From Prasinococcaceae sp. CCMP 1430 (taxonomy: Eukaryota > Prasinodermophyta > Palmophyllophyceae > Prasinococcales > Prasinococcaceae): DNA of 12,617 nucleotides. The stretch spans positions 183,187 through 195,803 of the forward strand of contig RQSC01000014.1 in the NCBI GenBank assembly GCA_013416795.1, read 5' to 3'. The notes below the pieces were generated by a model. It ran no database searches and was not told the DNA's origin. It saw only the letters and a list, made by a program, of their open reading frames with translations. The translations under genes and the position numbers were made by a program. This document shows positions 1 to 8,311 of the stretch, one piece after another. Every line of letters begins with the position of its first letter. Positions within the stretch are counted from its first letter, which is position 1.

Positions 1-721
1 GGGGAGGCCCCTGCGCCCCGCGCGCGCCGTGGCGCGCGCGCCGCGGCGCCTCCGCTGCCCCGCGGAGAGAGCGGGGGGGGAAAGGCGCCTCGCCCTCGCA
101 TTTCGCGGAGATGCATCTTTTCGCGCGTCTCCCTCCGCGTTTTACCCCCACATAGAACGTCACGACGAGAAGATCTCGACCTTCCGCCTCGCGCTTTCGC
201 GCGCGCGCCGCGCCGCATCCGCAAAAGTCTCCCCCCCCGCCAGGCTGGCCCGGCCGGGACCTCGCGGCTTCCGAGCGCGGCGCGCGCGGCCATCAAAACG
301 CACCCGACGCCCCCCCCATCGAAACGCACCGGCCGACCGCGGGAGCGCCCCCGCCTTCGCCGGGGCCGCGCGGTTTCCCATCTTTTCTCCCATCAAATCG
401 CGCGCGGCGCGTCGTGGAGCGACGGAGGGCCGATCGACGCCTCGATCAATGCGCCGTCGATCGAGCGTCGACCGTCGCAGCGCTGCTGTCAAACACACGC
501 GAGCGAGGCGCTGAAACCGACCCAAAAGCCAAAAAGGCGCACGCGGAAATGAAATCATCGGCCGAAACGGGACGCTGAAACGGATGGCGGAACGACTCCT
601 GTCTGTCTGTCGTCAACTGTCGTCACTCTTCGGCAAAGTCAGAATGAGGCGGAGGGGGAAAGGGAAAAAGAAAAAGTGGGGGGCGGAGTTGAACTGCTTT
701 TGCCATCATGGTACCGTCGTG
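1..721. other. GC-rich stretch without a convincing gene
   Basis: Open frames exist on both strands here, but their products are arginine- and alanine-rich with no domain, as expected by chance at this GC content. The only structures seen are a short perfect inverted repeat (GATCGA at 432-437, TCGATC at 442-447) and a 14-nt imperfect direct repeat (291-304 and 317-330, one mismatch). The right part is probably the promoter and 5' leader of the LysM gene. An upstream in-frame ATG at 584 would extend that gene into this stretch. Confidence 0.5.
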
Positions 722-1489
722 ATGATAGGAGTTCTGCGCGCGTGCGTGCGCGCGCGGTGTGCGCGGTGCGTCGGGCTGCCGCCGCGCCATCGCCGACTTC
801 GGTGCGCGCTTCCAGTACGAGCCGCGCCCGCGCGTGCGCCCGCGCGCGCGGGGCTCGCCGCGCTGGCGCTCGGCTTCATCGGGGCCATCGCGATTCCGGC
901 GTACGTCATCCCCGTCACGTCCGTCTTCGTGTTCCTCACCGGCGGCGAGATTGCAGAGCTCGAGGAGACGGTCGGCGGCGGCGTCAGGGACGGCAACGGA
1001 GGGGACGGGGGCGGCGGCGGAGACAAAAACGGCAGGCCCGAGTGGAGCAGGGACGACAACGAGATGTTCCGCGGCCACAACGAGACCCTTTGGAAGCTGC
1101 TCGCGGGGCTGGCCGTCGCCAAGGTCCTGCACATCATCTACAAGCTCATCAGGCGCTTCATCGGCGTCAAGCGCGCCGAGGCCGCGGCCGCCGAGCCCTC
1201 CCACGTCGTGGTGGTCTCGGGCGACACGCTCTCGAGCATCGCCGCGTCCGCCGGCGTGAGCGTCGAGCGCGTGCTGGCCGCCAACACCGGCATTCTCACG
1301 TCGGCCGAAGCGCTGAAGCCGGGCATGGACCTCATCATCCCCCATCTCAAGGAGCAGTTCGTCGAGAGCGACCCCAGGGAGCTCGAGCACGACCTGCACC
1401 ATCGCAAGCACGGCGCGTGGGACATCGGCCACATGGGCAGGCACAACCGCCTGCACGTGGAGACGCACACCCCGCACCACCTGAGGTAG
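722..1489 (+). CDS. LysM-domain protein with predicted membrane segments
   Basis: The predicted product is 255 residues from the ATG at 722. Residues 1-45 are rich in Arg and Ala with almost no acidic residues, like an organelle-targeting peptide. A hydrophobic segment follows at about residues 46-75, then a Gly/Asp-rich linker and a second hydrophobic stretch with a basic end at about 123-146. A LysM domain lies at about 161-207: it opens HVVVVSGDTLSSIA, has the AANTG core, and ends LKPGMDLIIP. LysM modules usually bind N-acetylglucosamine polymers, but in eukaryotes they also occur in intracellular proteins. The C-terminal 45 residues are rich in His and Arg. An ATG at 584 is in frame, but the added residues are lysine- and arginine-rich and look like 5' UTR, so 722 is preferred. 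An intron in the leader cannot be excluded. The LysM call is firm; topology and start are inferred. Confidence 0.8.
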   Translation: MIGVLRACVRARCARCVGLPPRHRRLRCALPVRAAPARAPARAGLAALALGFIGAIAIPAYVIPVTSVFVFLTGGEIAELEETVGGGVRDGNGGDGGGGGDKNGRPEWSRDDNEMFRGHNETLWKLLAGLAVAKVLHIIYKLIRRFIGVKRAEAAAAEPSHVVVVSGDTLSSIAASAGVSVERVLAANTGILTSAEALKPGMDLIIPHLKEQFVESDPRELEHDLHHRKHGAWDIGHMGRHNRLHVETHTPHHLR

Positions 1490-1880
1490 GCGCGGGTGGT
1501 CGAGGGCGCCGCGCGCGATCGGTCGCTTGCGGTCGCTCGATCGCGCGAACGCGCGATCGCGCGCCCCCTGCCCACGCGCGCGAGCGCGAGGCGCGCGCCT
1601 GGACGCCCCCCCGCGTGCGGTGCCTCGCCCGCTTCCGGCCTCGAGAGCTTCCAGCGAATGGCGAATGGCGCGCGGCCGGCGCGTGCGGGCAGCCGCACCG
1701 CACCGCCAGCAGCAGCGCGCCGACACTAGCTAGGGAGCATGCCTGCATGTACACAAGTCCTTGGTTTCCTATACGCCTCTGGTGCCCACGCCCGTGCGCC
1801 TGCCCGCCCACCCCCAGCCGGCGCCGGCGACCCCGGTCGCGTCGTCCGGGCTGGCCGCCGCGCGCGGCGCTCACGGTTGT

Positions 1881-1911
1881 TTTTAGGGTTGTTTTTTTTT
1901 GCGTTTTAGGG
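1881..1911 (+). repeat. Two telomere-like TTTTAGGG octamers
   Basis: TTTTAGGG occurs at 1881-1888 and again at 1904-1911, separated by a T-rich spacer. This unit is identical to the telomere repeat of some green algae and close to the TTTAGGG or TTAGGG units of other eukaryotes. Two isolated copies inside a gene-bearing region do not make a telomere. They could be chance in a T-rich patch or a degenerate interstitial remnant. Confidence 0.3.
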
Positions 1912-1984
1912 TCTGCCTTCGGCCGGCGGGGCGCGGCCGTTTCGCACAGAGGGGCCGCCGCGGACGCGCATGAGGGAAGGCAAA

Positions 1985-2024
1985 GGGAGGGGGGGGGGGG
2001 GGGGGGGGGTGGGGGAGGGGGGGG
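1985..2024 (+). repeat. Poly-G tract with G-quadruplex potential
   Basis: An uninterrupted run of 21 G lies at 1989-2009. It is followed by T, five G, A and eight G, up to 2024. Such a run can fold as a G-quadruplex on the plus strand. Its exact length in the assembly is unreliable because long homopolymers slip in sequencing and replication. Confidence 0.8.
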
Positions 2025-2322
2025 CAAGAGCAGGCAAGAGCGAGGGGGCCAGCCGCGCAGCTGCGGCCGCGCGATGCCACTCGCGACGGTCCGGTCGCGA
2101 GGTCCCGGGCGCGGCGCGCCCCGGCCGCAGATGGCATCCGCGCGCTGGTTAGTTAGTCTGTCGAGGCGGGGTCCGTGGGACGGGTGCGGCTGGTATTGAG
2201 GCGGGCCCGCGCGGCGACAGGCCCCCCGCGCGAGCGAGCGTGCGAGCGCCGCGCCCCCGTGTTCGGCGCGGCCGCGCGCCCGCCAGCCAGGACCTGCGGG
2301 CTGCGGGCGGCCGCAAAGGCGT

Positions 2323-2921
2323 ATGGGCGCCGCCGTGAGCAGGCTGCGCGAGCGCAAGGCCGTGAGGAAGTACGCCAATGCCAAAGCGGCGGCAGGCAGC
2401 GGTGCCGGGGTCGCGGCGCAGGCCGCTGGCGCGCCTCGCGGCAACGCGAACAGCGGCGGGACGGACGGCCACGAGCCCACCCACGGCATCTCGCACCTGG
2501 ACGCGCTCGTCGCGGCAGCGGCGTTTGCGTCTGCGCCTGCGCCCGCGCCTGGAGCGAGCTTCTCGACTGAGCTCACCCCGCTGGCCGCCGGGGCCCTCGA
2601 GCCACACGCCGAGCCCCTCGCGGGCGCGGGCGGGGGCGATGATGCCGATGTCGCACGCGAGGTCGCCCACGTCGCCACGCTATGGCCCGCATAGCCAAGG
2701 AGCTTGGCGATCCTTAGGACGAGCTGAAGGCGAGGGACATGCAGCATGTGTACGCCGGCGCACATGGCGCCAGCGTCATGTCTGACTCAGACGTCTCTCG
2801 CGACGGCGACAGCGAGAACTCGAGCTCCGAGCACGGCTACAGAGACGGCAATGATGCTGCATCGGACGCTGGGAGCGAGTACAGCATGGTGTCCAGCCTC
2901 TCCGAGGGCTCGGAGTTCTAA
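2323..2921 (+). CDS. Small protein, myristoylation-type N-terminus, acidic Ser-rich tail (probably two exons)
   Basis: Family not recognised. The ATG at 2323 begins M-G-A-A-V-S-R-L, which fits the N-myristoylation pattern (Gly2, Ser6), followed by a basic stretch that could hold the protein at a membrane. Read straight through, the frame stops at 2694. A GT-AG intron at 2662-2717 (56 nt, phase 0: codon GAG, then GTCGCC, ending CCTTAG, then codon GAC) would join it to a second exon that stops at 2921, giving 180 residues. A donor at 2671 (47-nt intron) keeps the same frame. The second exon runs from DELKARD into a tail dominated by Ser, Asp, Glu and Gly, which looks like a phosphorylation-prone disordered region. 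An alternative is that two sequence errors (a missing base near 2681 and the TAG at 2715) break one continuous exon. The gene converges on the methyltransferase. No function is assigned. Confidence 0.55.
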
Positions 2922-3065
2922 GCTCCGCCTCGGCGAGCGCCGGGGCGGTGGGTCGGAGGAGCGTAAGACAATCGCTAGCCTCCCAACGAATACTCTAGTC
3001 TAGGACTAGTACTAGTACCACTAGTCCATGATACACGTTTGTACATATGCGCCGCGCTCGCTCCA
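2922..3065. other. Spacer between convergent genes
   Basis: This 144-bp gap separates the stop codons of the 2323-2921 gene and the minus-strand methyltransferase. From about 2985 to 3050 it is much less GC-rich than its surroundings and carries repeated CTAGT words and a hairpin (annotated separately). It probably holds the 3' ends of both transcripts. Confidence 0.5.
3003..3027. repeat. Inverted repeat (hairpin) between convergent genes
   Basis: GGACTAGT at 3003-3010 is the exact reverse complement of ACTAGTCC at 3020-3027, with a 9-nt loop that contains another ACTAGT. It lies between two gene ends, so a role in 3'-end formation or in separating transcripts is possible. That role is inferred from position only. 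Confidence 0.75.
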
Positions 3066-3980
3066 TCAGGCTGTCGCGTACACCCTCCAGGCGGCCGCGG
3101 TCTCGGCCCCGGCGCATTCCGCAACGGGCGCGCCAATGTTGTCGATTGGCCAGCCGAAGCTCACGACGCGACGCCGCCGCCCGTCTGCGAGATCCTCCCG
3201 GCTGAGCCACAGCGCCAGCGGCGCCTCGAGCCTCTTCAGCGCCGCAGGAAGCAGGAAGAGGGTCACGATGGTGGCTCCTCTGCGCTCCCAGTCGCTGCAC
3301 AGCTCGGCCGCCCCATCTCCAGGCGCGAAGATGTCGGTGCACTCAAACGCGACGCGCTTCTCCACGCCGGCGTCAGCGGCTCGCTCTGTGGCGCGGGCGA
3401 CGAGCGCCGCGTCCAGCTCGAGGCCCACCGCGCGCGCTCCAAATGCGCGAGCGGCGGTTATTGCGACCGTGCCATCACCCGCGCCGAGATCGAGCACGAC
3501 ATCGTCCGCGCCGCAGCGCTCGAGCGCCGGGCGGGGTGGCGGAGGTTCGCACGCCTCGAGCGCCGCCTCCGCCGCGGCCGGCGACGCTGGCACGAATGGG
3601 CTCACCGAGCCAGCCCCCTGCGTCGCACAGGCCTTCGCGGTCAGCCGGCGGCGAGCCAACGAGCTGGCGACGCGAGCGAAGCGAGCGAGCGAGCGAGCGA
3701 GGTGATGCGAGGCGACCGCAATCGCACGGCCGGCAGGTGCGCGTACCCAGTCGTAAGCGAACAAACGCGTCGCCTTGCGTGGGATGACGAAGCAATCGCC
3801 GCCGTCGCCGACGGCGGCGGCGGCGGCGGCTGCCACGCGAGCCTCATCGCTCGCGCGGCCCGTCATGAATCGAGGCCCTGCTGTGCGGCGCGCCTGCGGG
3901 CGCGCCCGCCCCGCGCGAGACTGCCGCCGGACACGCCCTCCACCGCCCTGCGCGCCTCCCGGTTCGTGCTCTGTGCTCAC
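3066..3980 (-). CDS. Class I SAM-dependent methyltransferase, FAM173/ATPSCKMT-like
   Basis: The open frame gives 304 residues. The C-terminal two thirds show the class I fold: a VSPFVPASP entry segment, motif I VVLDLGAGDGT (SAM-binding glycine loop), an acidic motif II ending VGLELD, then ECTDIF, and TIVTLFLLP. The order FVP-x-SP, D-L-G-x-G-D-G, and T-x-V-T-L-x-L-L-P matches the lysine methyltransferases FAM173A/ATPSCKMT, which modify mitochondrial proteins such as the adenine nucleotide translocase and ATP synthase subunit c. The substrate here is inferred only. The 120-residue N-terminus is low in complexity. Bases 3746-3618 fit a phase-0 intron (GTACGC to GACGCAG, 129 nt, no stop) that contains a GCGA microsatellite. 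Removing it leaves 261 residues. The first-Met choice is uncertain: 3980 gives the longest form and 3866 is a reasonable alternative. It is divergent from the ApaH-like phosphatase. Confidence 0.85.
   Translation of the reverse strand: MSTEHEPGGAQGGGGRVRRQSRAGRARPQARRTAGPRFMTGRASDEARVAAAAAAAVGDGGDCFVIPRKATRLFAYDWVRAPAGRAIAVASHHLARSLARFARVASSLARRRLTAKACATQGAGSVSPFVPASPAAAEAALEACEPPPPRPALERCGADDVVLDLGAGDGTVAITAARAFGARAVGLELDAALVARATERAADAGVEKRVAFECTDIFAPGDGAAELCSDWERRGATIVTLFLLPAALKRLEAPLALWLSREDLADGRRRRVVSFGWPIDNIGAPVAECAGAETAAAWRVYATA
3673..3700 (+). repeat. GCGA microsatellite
   Basis: GCGA is repeated five times in tandem at 3681-3700, with imperfect copies to the left from 3673. It falls inside the open frame of the methyltransferase, but also inside the candidate intron 3746-3618, where expansion would be tolerated. 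Confidence 0.85.
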
Positions 3981-4458
3981 ACTGCCCGCCTCCTCCGAAG
4001 GAAGTTCTTATCGCAGCCGAGCGGCAACTCAAAGTCCCGCCACGGCACGGTCGTTACGACGCGCGCCTGTCGAGCGTGCGCACGGACGAGGCCGACGGGC
4101 GGCACACTCGCGGCTGCGCGCGATGGCGCATGCGCCTGGGGGTGCGCGCGGGCCGCGATTGGGAAAGGGCAGAGCTGGCGGCCGTGTAATGGTACGTCCG
4201 GTGCGCATACCTACATGTCTCAACGTGCCAGTCTGCCAAGTTCGGCGCGCTGGGCGCGCTGCAGCTCAACGGCATCGTGTTCGCGGCGCGAGCGGAGGCC
4301 ATGTGAGGGCGAGCGGCGCGCCTCGGCTGCGGCGGCGAATAGCATCATGATGCGAAGATGCGCTGCCCGCTCACGGCGGCGCACCAAGGTGCTGACTCTG
4401 CCCACGCAATGGCTGGCGCGCCCTGCTGCCGCTCGCGCAGGGGAGCGACGAGCACGTC
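3981..4458. promoter_or_regulatory. Shared upstream region of the methyltransferase and phosphatase genes
   Basis: These 478 bp lie between two divergent starts and should contain both promoters and 5' leaders. No open frame here looks protein-like. A patch of ordinary base composition at about 4183-4240 stands out from the GC-rich background and could mark a core promoter. No known element is recognised. Confidence 0.4.
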
Positions 4459-5793
4459 GTGCACTCAGCGATGCCGCGCCCCGGCCGCACGCTGGTGGTC
4501 GGCGACGTGCATGGCTGCGTGGCGGAGCTCCGAGCGCTGCTCGACGTGGTGGACTTTGACGACGCGCGAGACAACCTGGTTTTTGTAGGGGACCTCGTCA
4601 ATAAGGGACCGAGCAGCCTCGCGGTCGTCCGCCTCGCGCGTGAGCTGGGCGCTCTAGGTGTCAGGGGCAACCACGACGAGAGGGCGCTCAAGCACTGGAG
4701 GAATTGGAGGCGGGCACTCGGCGTCAGTGGGAGCGAAGGCGCGGATGGCGCGCCCGCGCGCGCACGCGTTCTCGCCCCTCGAGTGTGCTCGTGGCATTGC
4801 GCGTCGGCGCGTGCGGCGTGCTGACTCCCTCGCTGTGTTTTCCTCCCGCCGCGTGCGTGCGCCGGCGTGCGTGCGACCTCACAGGCGGCGGGTGCCCCAG
4901 CGGCGCTGCTGACGGCAGCAGCAACAACAGTGGAGGTCTCAGCGAGGCCGTGCTCCCTGCCAAGCGTCGATGGCTCGCCGAGCTGTCAGACGATGACGCT
5001 GCGTGGCTTGCGGCCCTGCCGTACACGCTTCGCCTGGAGCCGCACCGTGCGCTCATCGTCCATGCCGGGTTGGTGCGTGCGCGAGCCCGCTTGCGCGCGC
5101 ATTCTCTCGCGTGCAGCGCGAGACACTGACGCCACCAACCCTGCGTGGCTCAGGTGCCCGGGACCCCGCTGCACGACCAAGAGCCCGCCGCGATGACTAA
5201 TATGCGTAATCTTCATCCCGTGCACAAGAAGGGACACAGTGCGGCCCGCAGCAGTGCGGACGATGAGTCTCACGACGAGGCCCCGCAATGGGTCTCCCCA
5301 AAGCCCAAGAAGAGCAGCTCTTCCAGGCTGAGGGCTAGCAAGGACGTCGGCTTGAGGTGCGCCCGGGCGAGTCGGGAGCCGTTCGCGCTTGAGAGAATGC
5401 AGCGTTGCCAGGGAGAGGCGGCGGTGCCGTCACGCGCTGCGCGCCGACTGACTTGCACGTGCGCGCGGCATCTGCGCTCGCAATGCGCCTGCGCTCGCAA
5501 TCTGTAGCGATGACCTCACGTGGAGCGCCGTGTGGGAACGCCTGCATGACGCCGAGCACGTTGCGGCCGACGACCACGACCTTTCGGGCGACGCGCTCCC
5601 GCGCGGGTACCACGTCATCTACGGCCACGACGCCATTCGTGGTGTCGTGCGTCGGGCGCGCACGACGGGCCTCGATTCGGCCTGCGTCTACGGAGAGAGG
5701 CTATCGGCCTTGCTCCTGCAACCGGGCGAGGAGGCGTCGCTCGCAAGCGAGCTCGTCAGCGTGCCTTGTCCACGCGTAAAAGCGAAAGATTGA
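4459..5793 (+). CDS. ApaH-like metallophosphatase (ALPH/PPN2 type), four exons
   Basis: This is a calcineurin-like phosphoesterase of the eukaryotic ApaH-like group, which includes trypanosome ALPH1 (mRNA decapping) and yeast PPN2 (polyphosphatase). Four exons join in phase: 4459-4726, 4885-5072, 5154-5356 and 5508-5793. The three GT-AG introns are 158, 81 and 151 nt. The result is 314 residues. Metal-binding motifs appear in order: GDVHG (15-19), GDLVNKGPSS (44-53), GNHDE (70-74), then HAGL at 149-152 joined exactly across intron 2 to VPGTPL, MTNMRNL, and YGHD (258-261) followed by TGLDSACVYG. The VNKGP box is typical of ALPH proteins rather than of PPP phosphatases. No targeting peptide or membrane segment is evident, so it is probably cytosolic. 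The substrate could be capped RNA, dinucleoside polyphosphate or polyphosphate. The first intron's boundaries are the least certain. Confidence 0.93.
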
Positions 5794-5807
5794 AACTTTA
5801 GTCGGCG

Positions 5808-8311
5808 TCAGTCTGCAATGCCCCCTAGGGCTCGAACAACGGCGGCGTCCCTGTCTGCGTACATATCGCGACCGCTAGCGTCCAGCAGCAAGTACGACTG
5901 CAGGCCGCGGGCTGCCTCGCGCAGTTGGCGCCCCACGCGCTCCGTGCTCGTCCAGCCCCTGTCAGGCATGACCTTCGTCGCAGTGGCCATCGCCACGTAT
6001 GCCTCCTCGTCAGTGTCCATCTTTGCAACGGCGTCCACACAAGGGGCCAGCTCGCCTTCCAGGATGGCGCGCGCGCGCTGGCCGCGCCGACTGCTGTTGG
6101 TCAGGTAGGTGCTAGGGGCTGACTCCTCGGGGGGCGGCAGCGTGCGCAGAGCCCAGAGCGTCTTTGAGGAGAGCTTGCACTCGATCATCCTGCGCTCGTT
6201 CAACCAAGGGCCGCCGCCGCGCTTGGACGTCCCAGCTCCGAAGTAGATGGGGACCGCGTCGGCCATCAGAGCCCCTATTGGCTTCTCGGTGACATACCCG
6301 GGGGCCCAAGTATTTTCGAACGCAATCACAAATTTGTAGCCCTCGTAGCGGAGCGCGGACGCGTCCGACGCGGGGTCGTACTCACCCGTTTTCCAATGCT
6401 TGCGCGACCACATGCCTCCGCACTGGGGTGCGCCGTCATCGCTGGCCGCCCGCGGTGACTCGCAGTTGCACAGTCCGAGCACGTCTGCGGGTTTGTGGCG
6501 CTCCGCCAGCATCTCGAAGAACACCAGGCGGACCGTAACGTCGCCGTTGTAGAAGGCCTTGTCACACGCTGCGCGCGGGACAGGATAGGGGCGAGGTCAG
6601 AGAGATAGGGACGAGGTTGGGACGCGCTACAGGACCAATCGCGCGCGGCCGCCGCCGTGCGCTGCAAGCAATCGCGCGGCATGTGGCGGCACGGCGCATT
6701 GGCAGCCAGGAACGTGCCGTAGTGGTAGAACGCCGCAAATCGCGTGCCGTCGCGGTAGCGCGCCTTGGCACGCGCGAGCGCTTCCGATGTTGGCCTTGCC
6801 AACTTTGCCGCAACGTCCTCGAAAGAGACATCTCCGTAGTGCTGCATTCTGCTGCTGCGCTTCGCGGCCAGGAAGTGCTGCCCCTCAGGGAAACGAATCG
6901 CCGCGGTGGCCAACGCAGGAATGGCCTCGCCCACTGCCGCCAGCTCGATGTCGAAGCGCAGGCCCGGCCCGAGCTTCTGGTTGGCGTAGCCGCCCATGTG
7001 CGACTCGCCGCCACTGCCGATGAGCAGAGGCCGCCCCCGCGCATGGGGCACGGCACCCAGCTTTCTTACGCTGTCTCGAGGCCACCACACGCCCCCTGCC
7101 CACGCCCCCTCGACACCCGAGGCGTACTCCCCTTCGCCGAGTTCGGCGCCCGGGGCGCCCGGCCCTGTCATCGAGTGCTGCTCCTTCCACACGCGCGAGG
7201 GCACGTGTGCCAGGAAGCGCTCCTCGACCCACCTGGGTCCCTCCTGTTGTGGCGTTTCGCTTTCGGCACCGACGAGCCCGCCACCCGCCTTGCCAGCTGC
7301 AGTCGCGGAGGCGGAACGGCCTGCGGCCGCCACCGCCGCCACGACATCGAAGCGCGGCGACGTCGGAGTGCGGTCGCGCCAGCGTTGGTCACCAGGAGCA
7401 GCACCGCCATCGGCGGCCCCGCCGCGTCGCTCCCATGCGCGCTTGCGTAGCACCATCGGGTTGGACTCACCGAGGGCAGTCTCGTTGCCCATGACGCCCC
7501 AGAGGATGTTCGTCCACGGGCAGAAGGCCAGATCCGCGCTCCGGGGGGGCATGTTATCGCCAGCGCCCCCGTCGTCCGCGTCCAAAGCGTTGCCATATTG
7601 ATCGAGCGGCACGAGCTCGATGCGGTGCAGAGGCAGCATGGCGGTTGCCAGCCGCAGGGCGTCTCCCGCCGCACGCTTGAGGTCGCGTTCTAACGCGGGT
7701 GCGGGCGCGCGGGCGTTGAGCCCCCACGGCTCGCAAAAGCCGACGTACGCAGTCGGCAGCGGCGATGCGCCAGCGCCAACGCCAGCGCGCCCTGCCTGCT
7801 TCGCGGCAACGCTGGTGCCCTCCGCCCCGCCGTTGGTGACAGTCGTGCCGCCCGCGCGGCGCGCCGGGGCCGCCTTGGCCACAGCCATCTTGGCAGCGAG
7901 CCTTGCTGCGAGAGCGCTTAGGGCATCAGCACCCCCACCCACGCCCGCGGCCGCTGTGCCGGCGCCACGGCTCCCAAGAGTCTTGCCACCGCGCCCGTCA
8001 CCCGCGCCCGCGGCCCGCCCGCCGCCGTCGCGGGCGGCCACAAGCCGCTCGCACTCAAAGACGTCGTAGCCGAAAGCGACAAAGTCGAGCAGANAGCGCG
8101 CGCCGTCCGGTGCGGATCGCGCCGCTGCGCGCCACCTGTCTGGCAGCGGGCGACGGGGAACAGAGCTCGCTGACCGCGATGCGATGTGTTGGAAAGGCTC
8201 GCTCGCGCGGGGCGAGGCGCGGGGCGCGCGCCCCGCGCCGCCGCGGGCGGCTGGGTGCTCCCAGCACGCGATGACAACAGAGCCCTGCGCTCGCCGTCCC
8301 ACCGCCGTCAC
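5808..8311 (-). CDS. GT10 fucosyltransferase-like protein (5' end unresolved)
   Basis: The C-terminal exon (6568-5808) carries the GT10 alpha-1,3-fucosyltransferase signature at 6338-6231: YKFVIAFEN, then YVTEK, then VPIYFGAG. In this family these residues bind GDP-fucose and support transfer to N-acetylglucosamine or similar acceptors in the Golgi. A short pyrimidine-rich intron at 6630-6569 (62 nt, phase 1, GTAGCG to GCGCAG) joins it to a long upstream exon ending DWS, and the junction reads on into CDKAFYNGDV. That exon is open to 8311, about 560 residues, far longer than usual before the signature. It mixes conserved-looking blocks (YVGFCEPWG, DLAFCPWTN, RFDIELAAVGE) with low-complexity linkers. 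The 8311 codon is GTG and the first in-frame ATG is at 7888, yet protein-like sequence precedes it, so a 5' exon, perhaps with the Golgi signal anchor, is probably missing. Base 8094 is N. Confidence 0.88.

Larger units (their letters stand above)
1490..2322. other. Intergenic spacer with low-complexity DNA
   Basis: No protein-like reading frame is seen on either strand. The long open frames that cross this region translate as Arg/Ala/Pro/Gly-rich or homopolymeric sequence, and they are shadows of the base composition. A lower-GC patch at about 1727-1785 may hold the 3' end of the LysM transcript. Further on are two TTTTAGGG octamers and a poly-G tract (annotated separately). The right end should contain the promoter of the 2323 gene, but no recognisable TATA box was found. 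Confidence 0.5.

Noticed and set aside
432-475. Repeated GATCGA words near 432-475 as an operator or mobile-element end
   Set aside because: Arms are only 6 bp, with no matching partner elsewhere and no transposase. The words are easily produced by chance.
29-558. Overlapping open frames on both strands at the left edge
   Set aside because: Products are Arg/Ala-rich with no domain or conserved pattern. Long stop-free frames are common by chance at this GC content.
676-2199. A 507-residue plus-strand frame overlapping the LysM gene
   Set aside because: It is a shifted reading of the LysM exon followed by low-complexity spacer. The LysM frame has the recognisable domain.
2715-2717. TAG before DELKARD as a recoded stop
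   Set aside because: TAG is not used for selenocysteine. The bases CCTTAG fit an intron acceptor with matching phase, or a sequence error.
1347-2765. A 472-residue minus-strand open frame
   Set aside because: It runs antisense through the LysM 3' end, the poly-G tract (as poly-Pro) and the 2323 gene. Its composition is low complexity and no family is recognised.
3039-4559. A 506-residue plus-strand frame opposite the methyltransferase
   Set aside because: It is the antisense shadow of the methyltransferase, has no domain, and ends inside phosphatase exon 1 in the wrong frame.
6617-7601. Long plus-strand frames opposite the fucosyltransferase-like gene
   Set aside because: They are antisense shadows of the GT10 frame, with Arg/Pro/Ala-rich products and no motifs.
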